From positions 1-35,640 of IMG/VR virus record IMGVR_UViG_3300030451_006744: a stretch of 35,640 nt of DNA; one strand, 5' to 3'. This document shows, piece after piece, positions 17,539 to 25,723 of this stretch (positions are counted from its first letter, which is position 1; each line of letters opens with the position of its first letter). Source of the DNA: a virus. The notes beneath the pieces are model-generated. The model searched no databases. It was given only the letters and a program-made list of their open reading frames with translations, and was not told the DNA's origin. The position numbers and the translations under genes are program-made.

Positions 17539-18356
17539 TTCTTGTTCCTATATTGATGATTATCATTTATTCTTACCCTTACTACTATATCATCTAGCTG
17601 CTGATAATTGTATATTAAAATACTAGCTCGGTGAAGACCGTCAATTATTACTGGCTTTTCGTCGATATACGAGACTTGTATCAGATCTTTTTTTTCACTT
17701 GAATTGTATTTCTTATAATCAAATTTTTCTATTAATTTTCTATATCGATCAGCATCACTATGCACAGTATCTATTTTTTTTACATATTTCAAGTATTCAT
17801 CTTCTTGGCCTTGTAAAAAATTGTAGTGAGGACATTCAGTAATTTTTAAAAAATCGTAATTTTCAGTATTTTCATATGCTTTAAGGCCCAGCTTAAAAGG
17901 GTTAACGTGCCACTTTACAGCCCTAGCTTCTCTTAAATTAACCATTGTAAAATCTGTTATGTATTGTGGTAACTCAAAAGACTTAAAAACTTTGTTTGAT
18001 TCTAAAACGTGATCTGTAGCGTGAATATATCTAAAATTTATTCCTAATTTTTTTCTTGAGTTTGTTTTAAAGTCAAAAACTTCAGTGTTAACAAACCTAG
18101 TATTCTTTGTACCCCCTGTGGTTCTTATTCCATATTCAGCGTCAACTTCAACAACAATTATCTCTATTGGGTGTTTGGACCAGATTCTCTCATCCTCAGC
18201 AACGATAAATATTTCATATATATCTCTGACCTTTTTGGCTCTTACTTCGGGAGCCAAATCATACTTTTTTGACTCCACTACCTTAAAAGATTTGTATATC
18301 AGTTCTCTAAGTTCTTTATGTTCTCTCCAAAGACAAAATGCGTGATATTCTTTCAT
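17535..18356 (-). CDS. ParB/sulfiredoxin-like fold protein in glycan cluster
   Basis: A 273-aa protein, family uncertain. Near the C-terminus (about residues 235-250) VIIDGLHRASIL matches the DGxHR signature of the ParB/sulfiredoxin superfamily, whose members bind nucleotides and include DNA-partition proteins, sulfiredoxin and a serine kinase. The N-terminal half (about 1-130) is a separate domain with IEIIVVEVDAEYGIRTTGG and NFRYIHATD. It resembles nothing I can name firmly and could be a nucleotidyl- or phospho-transfer domain. No helix-turn-helix or ParA partner is visible, so chromosome partition is unlikely. The gene lies between the primase-like gene and a glycosyltransferase, with ATGA overlaps at both ends. 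Confidence 0.5.
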   Translation of the reverse strand: MKEYHAFCLWREHKELRELIYKSFKVVESKKYDLAPEVRAKKVRDIYEIFIVAEDERIWSKHPIEIIVVEVDAEYGIRTTGGTKNTRFVNTEVFDFKTNSRKKLGINFRYIHATDHVLESNKVFKSFELPQYITDFTMVNLREARAVKWHVNPFKLGLKAYENTENYDFLKITECPHYNFLQGQEDEYLKYVKKIDTVHSDADRYRKLIEKFDYKKYNSSEKKDLIQVSYIDEKPVIIDGLHRASILIYNYQQLDDIVVRVRINDNHQYRNKK

Positions 18357-19168
18357 AACAATACATATGCCTCACTATCATTATGGTAATCGTGTGCGTA
18401 CATTAATGTGTGCTCAAAAAAATGTCTATCACTATCAAACGCGTCTGATGTTTTTGTCTCAGGAATGCCGGTATAGCAGCTAAAAATTCTTCCTTTGCTT
18501 TGGTTCATCGGATATTTTCCTGTTTTGTAAACTCTAGTTATAAACCCCGGAAACATTTTATCTATTCTACTATCTTGCTGCTTTACTTCTTTCAGTAGCT
18601 TTAAAAAAGAATATTGATTCTTAACTAGTAAATTTTTTTTTGCCAAAATTATATGAAAGCTATATTTTTTACGCTGCTTATCAAACGGAGAGCTTAAGAC
18701 TATGAAATCTTGCATTTCAGACAAGACGCTTTTCTTTTTTAAAATTGAGATTATCTTATCTATTTTTTGCTTTGCAATTTCATCTGGTGTGTTCCCCGCG
18801 AGATCTTTTTCAAAAATATCTAGGTCTATACAAAATCTTAGAGGATCTATAATGTCTTTGTTTACTTTCATTTTTGGATGGCTGTATTTATTGCCATACT
18901 CCAAAGGTTTAGCTAGCTGTTCCACATGGTGCTCTAATACTGTTATCTCTTTACCGATAATGTGATAGCTGTTAACTAGTGTGTATATTTCATTGACAGA
19001 TGCTGCAACCGCAAGTGGGTAGTATCCATCCCTCACCCCTACGGGGATATTCGGGTTTAGATGAATGTTTTTTGCATGCGGTGTATCACATACTATTTGC
19101 CAGATTGGTATGTCTGGATTTGTTTTTCGGTGTTCTTCGACCTCACCCATACTATTGAAATATTTCAT
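18353..19168 (-). CDS. Candidate archaeo-eukaryotic primase (AEP)-like protein
   Basis: A 271-aa protein. Three motifs appear in the order and rough spacing of AEP/PrimPol-type primases, particularly the NCLDV-herpesvirus-like branch. Motif I is D115-L-D117 in RFCIDLDIFEKD. Motif II is S169-F-H171 in KKYSFHIIL. Motif III could be D202, followed by VYKTGKYPMNQSKGR, which recalls the VYxxN-x-R-x-x-x-SSK ending of viral primases. No helicase domain or zinc-binding motif is attached. Its place between glycosyltransferases is odd for a replication protein, and it overlaps both neighbours as ATGA. The call rests on motifs only. A glycan-related nucleotidyltransferase remains an alternative. Confidence 0.45.
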   Translation of the reverse strand: MKYFNSMGEVEEHRKTNPDIPIWQIVCDTPHAKNIHLNPNIPVGVRDGYYPLAVAASVNEIYTLVNSYHIIGKEITVLEHHVEQLAKPLEYGNKYSHPKMKVNKDIIDPLRFCIDLDIFEKDLAGNTPDEIAKQKIDKIISILKKKSVLSEMQDFIVLSSPFDKQRKKYSFHIILAKKNLLVKNQYSFLKLLKEVKQQDSRIDKMFPGFITRVYKTGKYPMNQSKGRIFSCYTGIPETKTSDAFDSDRHFFEHTLMYAHDYHNDSEAYVLL

Positions 19169-20001
19169 TTTTTTGATAGGTCTGCCACATAATTTTTCTT
19201 ATCTAGTTCATATATGTCTTTCTCAAAATAAGGATAGTATATGAAGTTTTTCACAGATGGTTTTCCAATTTTAGCATTATCCTGAAACACTGGTCGTGGG
19301 TGTTGTATTCCCCATTTTTCACGAAATAATAATTTAGATTGTTTTATCCATCTACCCGATTTAGTATGCGCAGCCTCTCGTTCTAGGTTTCTGTCCGGTC
19401 TCCTAGGAAACTTTTTTTCTATGTCTTCTATGGGATTTAGTAACAGATCAATCTTTCTTTCACCTGTTACCGGCATATAAACATAAGAATTTATACTCGA
19501 CTTTTCTCTATTGTAAAGCAATGCTCTTAAGAAGTAATCGAATTCTTGATACATTATATTACAGAACCTTTCATCCCAAAGTCCAATGTTTTTTACGCCT
19601 TCGGCAGTATAGCTACAAAATGCGTCCCCAACCTGACCACTGAAGAAAGTGTACTCCTTGTGTACCTCAATCGTGTGTTTTAGCCAATCCTTACTCCACA
19701 CAACATCATCCTGAGTGTGAATTAGAATATCGCAGTCTGGTTCATTCAGGTCTTTAAAGCCGTTTATAATTGCTTGATTCCAATTTCTAGACAAGTGACC
19801 TGTGCTGAAGTCCGGCCTAAGTGTATTATGTAAAATATTAATTCGCTCTAAATATTCTTCTTTTATGTGAAGATTCGAATGATTGTTGATAACGTTAATT
19901 TCTACTTCGTGGCCACTCAGATCACTATCAAGCAGCATTCTTAAATTGTTATTGATATCTTCAGCGTTATTATATGTTACTATATAAATTTTTATCTTCA
20001 T
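19165..20001 (-). CDS. GT2-like glycosyltransferase (paralog B)
   Basis: A 278-aa transferase, clearly a duplicate of the protein at 16672-17538. The start KIKIYIVTYNNAEDINNNL, NVINNHS and ILIHTQDDVVW (about residue 97) outline the nucleotide-binding half of a GT-A fold. FDYFLRALLYN and the end NFIYYPYFEKDIYEL repeat the paralog's pattern. Differences cluster in the region around residues 165-235, where acceptor choice is often set. It follows the nucleotidyltransferase gene with an ATGA overlap, so it may use that enzyme's product. Confidence 0.78.
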   Translation of the reverse strand: MKIKIYIVTYNNAEDINNNLRMLLDSDLSGHEVEINVINNHSNLHIKEEYLERINILHNTLRPDFSTGHLSRNWNQAIINGFKDLNEPDCDILIHTQDDVVWSKDWLKHTIEVHKEYTFFSGQVGDAFCSYTAEGVKNIGLWDERFCNIMYQEFDYFLRALLYNREKSSINSYVYMPVTGERKIDLLLNPIEDIEKKFPRRPDRNLEREAAHTKSGRWIKQSKLLFREKWGIQHPRPVFQDNAKIGKPSVKNFIYYPYFEKDIYELDKKNYVADLSKK

Positions 20002-20714
20002 CTATGATTCTCTAAAAATCGCTTGAGGTCTTCAGGTGTTCCTAGTCCCCACATCTCACTAACATAAAAAGGAATCAATGACTTGCCATCACCTATCAGT
20101 TCATTATACACTGGTGCGATGTAAAACTCATTATTGACTCTGATATCTTTATCAATCATCTGTTTGGCATACTTTACAAAGTCAGAACCACGCCTATACC
20201 AATAAATTCCACAAGTTGCAATATTTGAAATTGGCTTTTTTTCGGCGACTTCAGTGATAAATCCACGAGAGTTTGTTTTTACAAATGACCACTTTGGGTG
20301 TACATCATTAAATGTAAATACGATAGAATCAACATTAGTTAAACTCTTGATGGTATTAAAGTTTTCTGGTTCATATGAGATAAACTGATCGGAGTTGGCA
20401 ATCAGCAACCCTTCGTCGTTATCAATATATTTTTCAGCCAAAAGCGCAGTGCAGGCAGCACCCTCTGTTAGTCCATCAACTTCAACATAGTTAAATCGAC
20501 CGTTTGTAATTCTGTCTAGCGTATCTAACAAGCCAGTGTATTGTTCAATATGTTTTTTTCTTACTAGAAAAACATACTCGGAATCAAAATCCAAGTTTTC
20601 CACTACTGTCTGTATCATGGGTTTGCCGCGTACATCAATAAGCGGCTTAGGAAAGGTATACCCTTCTTTAGCAAAACGACTTCCTTCGCCTGCCATTGGA
20701 ATTAAAATCTTCAT
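19998..20714 (-). CDS. Sugar-phosphate nucleotidyltransferase
   Basis: A 238-aa nucleotidyltransferase of the glucose-1-phosphate thymidylyltransferase/HddC-like group. The nucleotide-binding loop is PMAGEGSRF (6-14), followed by the PKPLIDVRGKPMI block with Lys23 as sugar-phosphate-contacting residue. ANSDQFISY (about 107-115) supplies the metal-binding Asp. The C-terminus ends in the conserved WGLGTPEDLKRFL. It would make an NDP-sugar from a sugar-1-phosphate for the flanking transferases. The adjacent HAD phosphatase upstream (ATGA overlap) suggests a short dedicated sugar pathway. Which nucleotide and sugar are used cannot be read from the sequence. Confidence 0.85.
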   Translation of the reverse strand: MKILIPMAGEGSRFAKEGYTFPKPLIDVRGKPMIQTVVENLDFDSEYVFLVRKKHIEQYTGLLDTLDRITNGRFNYVEVDGLTEGAACTALLAEKYIDNDEGLLIANSDQFISYEPENFNTIKSLTNVDSIVFTFNDVHPKWSFVKTNSRGFITEVAEKKPISNIATCGIYWYRRGSDFVKYAKQMIDKDIRVNNEFYIAPVYNELIGDGKSLIPFYVSEMWGLGTPEDLKRFLENHR

Positions 20715-21328
20715 TCAAAATACTCCCTTAATGTGTCAATCGTTACCTCATCGGGATCCTTTACTTCTAATACATTGCATCCAGATGCATATGCAGCCTG
20801 CTTACCCTTTGGAGAATCTTCTATAATTAGCACTTGATGCTTTTTTAAATTGAATTTTTCAACTAAAAAGTTATACCCTTCCGGGTGTGGTTTTGAGTTT
20901 TCAACGTCTTGATTTGTTAGTAAATAATCCATCTGCTCTAGCACACCAGTCTTGTCAAGCATCAGTGTAGCTGTCTCTCTTATACTGTTTGTATAACACG
21001 CGACATAACACCCTTGCTCACGCAGATACTTAATTAAATCAATCTTTTCTTGCCTTCTTGGTGCAGATAAATTAATTGTTTCAACTGTTAGTTGTTGTTT
21101 TCGATCATAAATTTCTTCATGCTGATCAGGTTTTACTATGCCCATTTCCGTTAATTTTGACAGCTTTACTTTTGTTGGAATTCCATTAAAAGTAGTGTAA
21201 TGGTCTTCCATTGAAATTGTGTAATCGCATACTTCTGCTAGTGCTTTATTTAGTGCAACTCGATGCCATTCGCACGCATCAACAATTACCCCATCTAAAT
21301 CAAAAATTACTAATCTTATACTGTTCAT
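20711..21328 (-). CDS. HAD-superfamily phosphatase/phosphoglucomutase-like
   Basis: A 205-aa HAD hydrolase with a helical cap, of the beta-phosphoglucomutase/phosphoglycolate phosphatase type. Motif I is D10-L-D12 in VIFDLDGVIVD. Motif II is CYTNSI. Motif III lysine and aspartates are in ENSKPHPEGY and VLIIEDSPKGKQAAYASG. The start was placed at 21328, two bases after the upstream gene's stop and following AGG. A longer reading from 21385 would run deep into that gene. It may remove or move a phosphate on the sugar used by the nucleotidyltransferase that follows. Confidence 0.82.
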   Translation of the reverse strand: MNSIRLVIFDLDGVIVDACEWHRVALNKALAEVCDYTISMEDHYTTFNGIPTKVKLSKLTEMGIVKPDQHEEIYDRKQQLTVETINLSAPRRQEKIDLIKYLREQGCYVACYTNSIRETATLMLDKTGVLEQMDYLLTNQDVENSKPHPEGYNFLVEKFNLKKHQVLIIEDSPKGKQAAYASGCNVLEVKDPDEVTIDTLREYFE

Positions 21329-21329
21329 C

Positions 21330-22139
21330 TTATTGCCTAGTTGCCCAAAATTTTTGCAATGTGTTATCAAAATCATGCTCTTCATGAGTCTTGCATCTGT
21401 GCTGTTCAGTATCGATATTTAGATCAGGCACACCATATCTGCTATCTTTAACATATATTTTTCTACCGTCTGATTTAAGCTCTGGTCGCATAATTGAATA
21501 TTTAAGCATGTTTTCTTTATACCCAAGCTGCTGGAATGTGTAGGCCCACAAAATTTCCATACATATTGAATGATACTTGATTTTAGGCCTTATATTATAA
21601 AATGTAGTATTACTAATTTCATCTAGTACCTCTTTCGATATCATAAACATTGGCCCTAAAATAGAAAGAAATTTTTTATTTTTTGGAAATTCTAATTCAT
21701 TTTCTCTAAACTTCTTTCGGGGCCATTCGTTTGATCTTGATTTATCATCATAACGGTCTTTTTTTGGCCAACTCCATTTTTCGTATGTTGTTATTGGGGC
21801 TACTTTGTAATCTTCCTGTAGAATTTCATCAATCCTAGCTCGTTGCTTAATGATTGTGGAATCATGTAGTAAAAAGTAATTTTCATATTGATCCTTTGTT
21901 GACTCGTATACATACCACAAGGCACCAGTAGGAAAGTTTTTGTTTTTCACATCTAAAGGAATAATGTCATATTTCTTTTTTAAAACATTAAGATAGCTAG
22001 TGTCAGATGAGCCGCTGTCAACCACATAGATATCAACTTTTGAAAACTGTTTTCTAACAGATTTGACGCAGTTAAATATGTGAAACCCACTTTGTTTCGT
22101 ATATAAACAAGGTATTATATAACATAACTTTTTTTTCAT
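21330..22139 (-). CDS. Putative GT-A glycosyltransferase
   Basis: A 269-aa protein. The opening CYIIPCLYTK, the strand-loop DIYVVDSGSSDTSY (residues about 35-49) typical of family-2 transferases, and YFLLHDSTII (about 88-97) at the DxD position suggest a GT-A fold. ILGPMFMISKEVLDEI later in the protein also recalls these enzymes. The C-terminal 70 residues are unassigned. It lies three bases after the methyltransferase gene. Donor and acceptor are not identified. Confidence 0.65.
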   Translation of the reverse strand: MKKKLCYIIPCLYTKQSGFHIFNCVKSVRKQFSKVDIYVVDSGSSDTSYLNVLKKKYDIIPLDVKNKNFPTGALWYVYESTKDQYENYFLLHDSTIIKQRARIDEILQEDYKVAPITTYEKWSWPKKDRYDDKSRSNEWPRKKFRENELEFPKNKKFLSILGPMFMISKEVLDEISNTTFYNIRPKIKYHSICMEILWAYTFQQLGYKENMLKYSIMRPELKSDGRKIYVKDSRYGVPDLNIDTEQHRCKTHEEHDFDNTLQKFWATRQ

Positions 22140-22142
22140 CGC

Positions 22143-22931
22143 TCAACCTATATTGCCCACCCTTCCATCAAGCTGGATATCTCCCTGTTTTCCTTTTCTG
22201 ATCCACTTGATATCTTTTGGAAAAAATTTCTTAATATTAATCATACCCTTTCCACTCATATACAAGATTCCATCATGAACTGTTGCATCGGAAAACTCAA
22301 TTACCCTAGGTAGTGCATCTAATACTTTTGGACTCCAATTGATGTCTTTCTTTTTTACTAGCACAGACACGTCATATGGTTTAATTGACTCACGACCTTT
22401 GCTGTCAATGTAAGCCGACGGTTTATGATCCCTCACAATAGCCTCTGAGCAGTCGAAGCCCACTGTGACAAGGTTGTATAATAACAGCCCACCGTTCCAG
22501 ATGCATAAGTGGCCCGGGACAATCATATGCTTAGCTGGAGGTACAGTCAAAGCTAGGATACCATCATCTCTGATAATTCTTTTCAGTTCCTTTAAAAACA
22601 CGCCAACATTTATTTGATGCTCCAAAGTATGGCTGCACCATACACAATCGAAATGGCCATCTGGAATCTGAGAACTAATTTCTAAAAAATTTCCTAGATA
22701 ATCAGGGTTCCTGTGTTCTGACATATCGCATGCAAATGTATCTTTGCCAAAGTGCTTAAAGGTCCTAATGTGATGACCGCCTCCAGAACCAACATCTAAC
22801 ACTGTCTGAAAGTCATTATAATATTTTGTTAATAAAACCTCCATTATTCCTCTACCGCGGGGCTTGGGCGGTAGGTCAATGGTGTCCATAAATTTTCTAA
22901 CTTCTTCTTTACTAGGAGGCAAATTTGTCAC
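22143..22931 (-). CDS. SAM-dependent methyltransferase, class I
   Basis: A 262-aa protein with the class I (type 11-like) core at about residues 40-150. Motif I is VLDVGSGGGHH, the acidic end of strand 2 is FACDMSEH, CVWCSHTLEHQ forms strand 4, and ELKRIIRDDGILALTVPP follows. The C-terminal 80 residues are a separate strand-rich part. It likely adds a methyl group to a sugar or glycan end. In O-antigen clusters such enzymes can cap chains. It overlaps NeuA as ATGA, which links it to nonulosonic acid synthesis. Confidence 0.82.
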   Translation of the reverse strand: MTNLPPSKEEVRKFMDTIDLPPKPRGRGIMEVLLTKYYNDFQTVLDVGSGGGHHIRTFKHFGKDTFACDMSEHRNPDYLGNFLEISSQIPDGHFDCVWCSHTLEHQINVGVFLKELKRIIRDDGILALTVPPAKHMIVPGHLCIWNGGLLLYNLVTVGFDCSEAIVRDHKPSAYIDSKGRESIKPYDVSVLVKKKDINWSPKVLDALPRVIEFSDATVHDGILYMSGKGMINIKKFFPKDIKWIRKGKQGDIQLDGRVGNIG

Positions 22932-23605
22932 TTTGTCTCCATCAAGCTTTCAGCCATTGTAAATTGCCACTCATAATCAATATCAAAAACTTCCTGTTCT
23001 TCCATATGAAACAACTTAATATCACCGGGAGTATTAAAATCTCCCATCCATATCCCTTCTCCAATTTTGTCTAGGCGGCCGGCATAAAGGCAATGTGCCG
23101 CTTCATACACCGGTGCGACTGTCTTGGTATTCATTACTGCTTCCGTTAATGGAGTTATCAGATCCTTGTTAAAATTCCAAAAGTAATTCTTTTTTCTAAT
23201 TACGCCAAACATTCCATCTGATTCTGTGTAAGAGTATGCTCTGACAAACGCGTCGATTGTTTTTGAAGTTAGGAACGGAGCACAAGCATTTACTAGCACA
23301 CAATATTTATGAGGTAATTTATCCCACCATTCGTACATATCTGTCATAGGTGTGCCTTCTGACTTGGCTGATTTTTCTGTTCGACGATAAATATTAACAT
23401 TATGTTTCTCGCCAATTTTAAGCAGTTCAGGTTCATGCACGGACAAATAAAAGTTTTCTTGTGGAAAACTTGTACATTTTTTAATCTTTTCTAGCGCGAG
23501 GTCTGTTAAAGTAGTTCCCGCAATAGATCTGATCATCTTTTGCGGGACTCTTTGTGAGCCTAATCTTGCTTGGATTACGACGGCTATATCTTCTACATTT
23601 TTCAT
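22928..23605 (-). CDS. neuA: CMP-nonulosonate (sialic acid-type) cytidylyltransferase
   Basis: A 225-aa protein of the NeuA/KdsB/SpsF-like cytidylyltransferase group. The N-terminal nucleotide loop VVIQARLGSQRVPQKMI (about 9-25), then LVNACAPFLT with the expected small-residue turn, and MFGVIRKKNYFWN fit the family. The C-terminal DIDYEWQF is the usual metal-site and closing motif. It would join CTP to a nonulosonic acid and give the CMP-sugar donor. NeuB lies two genes upstream, so the sialic/legionaminic/pseudaminic type is more likely than KDO. SpsF-like alternatives cannot be excluded. ATGA overlaps exist at both ends. Confidence 0.8.
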   Translation of the reverse strand: MKNVEDIAVVIQARLGSQRVPQKMIRSIAGTTLTDLALEKIKKCTSFPQENFYLSVHEPELLKIGEKHNVNIYRRTEKSAKSEGTPMTDMYEWWDKLPHKYCVLVNACAPFLTSKTIDAFVRAYSYTESDGMFGVIRKKNYFWNFNKDLITPLTEAVMNTKTVAPVYEAAHCLYAGRLDKIGEGIWMGDFNTPGDIKLFHMEEQEVFDIDYEWQFTMAESLMETK

Positions 23606-24891
23606 CTGATTATCTGTCTTAAAAATTCATATTGTAATGTGGGCTGTCCTGCTGAAAGGTCATGTAATTTAAAACTCCGAGACAATTTTAAATCATTTAA
23701 CAAATAGTCGAAAAGCATCACATATTGTCTCTCTTGCGTGCCCGGATCAGAGTTTTTAATCCAATTTGGAAGGTCTTTTCCTAACTCAAATGAATGATTA
23801 TTGGAAACATCTTCAGTATTGTAGCCGTCAAAACCACAAAAATAAATATTTCTAATCCCCAGAATAATTGCAGTAATCATCAAGCGAGGTCCAATACCGA
23901 GCTTGCTTCTATATCTAGTATGAAAGTAGCTTGAATAATTCGCTGCTTCTTTGACATAAGACAATCGTTCAGTTCCCCAGTCTGTAATCTCCTGCAGTAC
24001 GATAGTATCTCTATCGTTTACATACTCCCATAGTGGATCATTGTAAAACACATCAACCTCATCTAAAAAAGAGGCAACCTGAATGTTGTTAAATTGATCA
24101 AACAAAGGATTCTTATAATAATTATTCATTGTCCATACAGGTATATCTTGAAACTGTGAAAAATCAATATTATTAGTCGATGGCCCTCCACCGATAATCA
24201 AAACACTATCTTGATTAGCCAACCCAGTAACCGCAGGACATAGACCAATTCTTAAATCAGGAAATACTAAGTCTCCATAACAACGGCCTTCATTAATATC
24301 GTCAGAAGTAACACCATCAGCACTAGGTACCTGACCTTTCGCATTATAGGCAACTACCATATTTTCTATCATTCTGCCCATTTCTGATGCAATTGAGTTC
24401 CAAGTTTGATTTGCAAAACTTTGTCGAGGTGAACAAAAGCTATGTTCAATAGGATCTAGGCCCGAGCAATATGTTTGAGCGTTGCTAAATATTTTTTGAT
24501 GCAACTGGTCAAACCAGATATTTTCATGAACCGCTGATGGGTGCCTTCTTATGTACTGTCTTACCATCGTCTGTAAGTGACCATGGCCGGCTTCGCCAGA
24601 GGAAAAAAGATTTGTTAAAACTTGCCGTGTGTGCTTGTGCCAGATCTTTCCATATAGACGATTTCCATTACCCCACGCTTGAGCTTCTTGTAAAGCATTG
24701 TTAATGTCAATGTTTCTGTATTTTAAATCATGATCATCCTCTATACCATTGGCCATTGAAACACCCAACTTATCTACAGGGATGTCCCTCGCCGAGTGAT
24801 TCCATTTTTTTTGCCCGACGGCTTCGCGGAGATGGCCCTTCGGTGATGGTGATTTTTCTTTTACTGATCTATCTTTTACGGTCCAATCCAT
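23602..24891 (-). CDS. GT42/DUF115-like protein, possible nonulosonate transferase
   Basis: A 429-aa protein. Residues about 225-400 look like the Rossmann-type fold shared by GT42 sialyltransferases and DUF115 (Maf-type) proteins: SVLIIGGGPSTNNIDFSQF (GGGPS at about 233), WTMNNYYKN, and GIGPRLMITAIILGIRNIYF followed by CGFDGYN, in the same order as in Campylobacter Cst proteins. A His-Ser (NNHSFE) follows the GFDGYN, as does a conserved end (SFKLHDLS). The first 225 residues are an unrecognised helical domain. With NeuA directly downstream and NeuB directly upstream, transfer of the CMP-sugar is the natural role. The start lies one base after the NeuB stop. Confidence 0.6.
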   Translation of the reverse strand: MDWTVKDRSVKEKSPSPKGHLREAVGQKKWNHSARDIPVDKLGVSMANGIEDDHDLKYRNIDINNALQEAQAWGNGNRLYGKIWHKHTRQVLTNLFSSGEAGHGHLQTMVRQYIRRHPSAVHENIWFDQLHQKIFSNAQTYCSGLDPIEHSFCSPRQSFANQTWNSIASEMGRMIENMVVAYNAKGQVPSADGVTSDDINEGRCYGDLVFPDLRIGLCPAVTGLANQDSVLIIGGGPSTNNIDFSQFQDIPVWTMNNYYKNPLFDQFNNIQVASFLDEVDVFYNDPLWEYVNDRDTIVLQEITDWGTERLSYVKEAANYSSYFHTRYRSKLGIGPRLMITAIILGIRNIYFCGFDGYNTEDVSNNHSFELGKDLPNWIKNSDPGTQERQYVMLFDYLLNDLKLSRSFKLHDLSAGQPTLQYEFLRQIIR

Positions 24892-24892
24892 T

Positions 24893-25723
24893 TTAACCTC
24901 TCAACTTCTTTCTAACTTTAATTTCACCTTCTGTGACCCGCTTTACACCATCGCCGAAGGCAGTCTCAAGCTCTCTAACACCTTTTACAAGCTTAATGAG
25001 ACCTTGTGGCTCTACAGATGCTAAGTGGTCAGACCCCCACATGGTACGGTCTAATGTGATGTGACGCTCAAGGATCGTAGCACCTAAATACACACTAGCG
25101 ACTGTTGTTCCAAGACGAAACTCATGGCCACTGTAGCCAACTTCACACTCATATCGATCTTGTAAAGTCTTAATGCACTGTAAGTTTAAGTCTTCGATAG
25201 GGGCTGGGTAAGTTGAGTTGCAGTGCAATAGTGCAAACTCTGCTCCTTCTTCGCGCATCCATTCAACTGCTTGATCAGTCTCTTCAAGTGTAGACATTCC
25301 TGCTGAAAAAATTACTTTCTTTCCTGTGCGTGCGCAGCCTCTCATTAACTCTTCATTTGTAATCATTGCAGATGGCATCTTAATAAAAGGTAAATCATAT
25401 TGGCTCAAGAACTCTAGACTATCCATATCCCATGGTGATGCGGACCAAGCAATACCTTTATCACGACAATATTGATCGATTTCGTCGTATTCTTCTTTTC
25501 CAAATTCAACACGATACTTGTATTCAAGATAGGTCATGGTGCCCCATGGGGTTTCACGCATAACTTGTTTTTGGTGTTCTGGAACGCAAACATCTGGATT
25601 TCGTTTTTGAAATTTAACAGCATCACATCCTGCTACCGCTGCAATATCAATTAGTTTTTTGGCCACAGCTAGTGAGCCATTATGGTTAATCCCGATTTCT
25701 GCGATAATATATGTTTTTTTCAT
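24893..25723 (-). CDS. neuB: N-acetylneuraminate/legionaminate-type synthase, lacking SAF domain
   Basis: A 276-aa NeuB-family synthase that condenses phosphoenolpyruvate with an N-acetyl amino sugar to give a nine-carbon acid. The TIM-barrel motifs are complete: IAEIGINHNGS (7-17), AVKFQKR, SASPWDMDSLEFL, IKMPSA, FSAGMST, LHCNSTYPAP, VGYSGHE and LERHITLDRTMWGSDHLAS. Usual NeuB proteins have about 340-350 aa and end in an antifreeze-like SAF domain that reaches into the partner's active site. Here the protein ends at EIKVRKKLRG, just where the linker to SAF begins. Sialic, legionaminic and pseudaminic synthases cannot be told apart by eye. The ATG overlaps the upstream gene as ATGA. Confidence 0.9.
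   Translation of the reverse strand: MKKTYIIAEIGINHNGSLAVAKKLIDIAAVAGCDAVKFQKRNPDVCVPEHQKQVMRETPWGTMTYLEYKYRVEFGKEEYDEIDQYCRDKGIAWSASPWDMDSLEFLSQYDLPFIKMPSAMITNEELMRGCARTGKKVIFSAGMSTLEETDQAVEWMREEGAEFALLHCNSTYPAPIEDLNLQCIKTLQDRYECEVGYSGHEFRLGTTVASVYLGATILERHITLDRTMWGSDHLASVEPQGLIKLVKGVRELETAFGDGVKRVTEGEIKVRKKLRG

Noticed and set aside
17535-18356. ParB-like motif as a plasmid or phage partition system
   Set aside because: No ParA ATPase, parS-like repeats or helix-turn-helix segment is visible, and the neighbours are glycosyltransferases.
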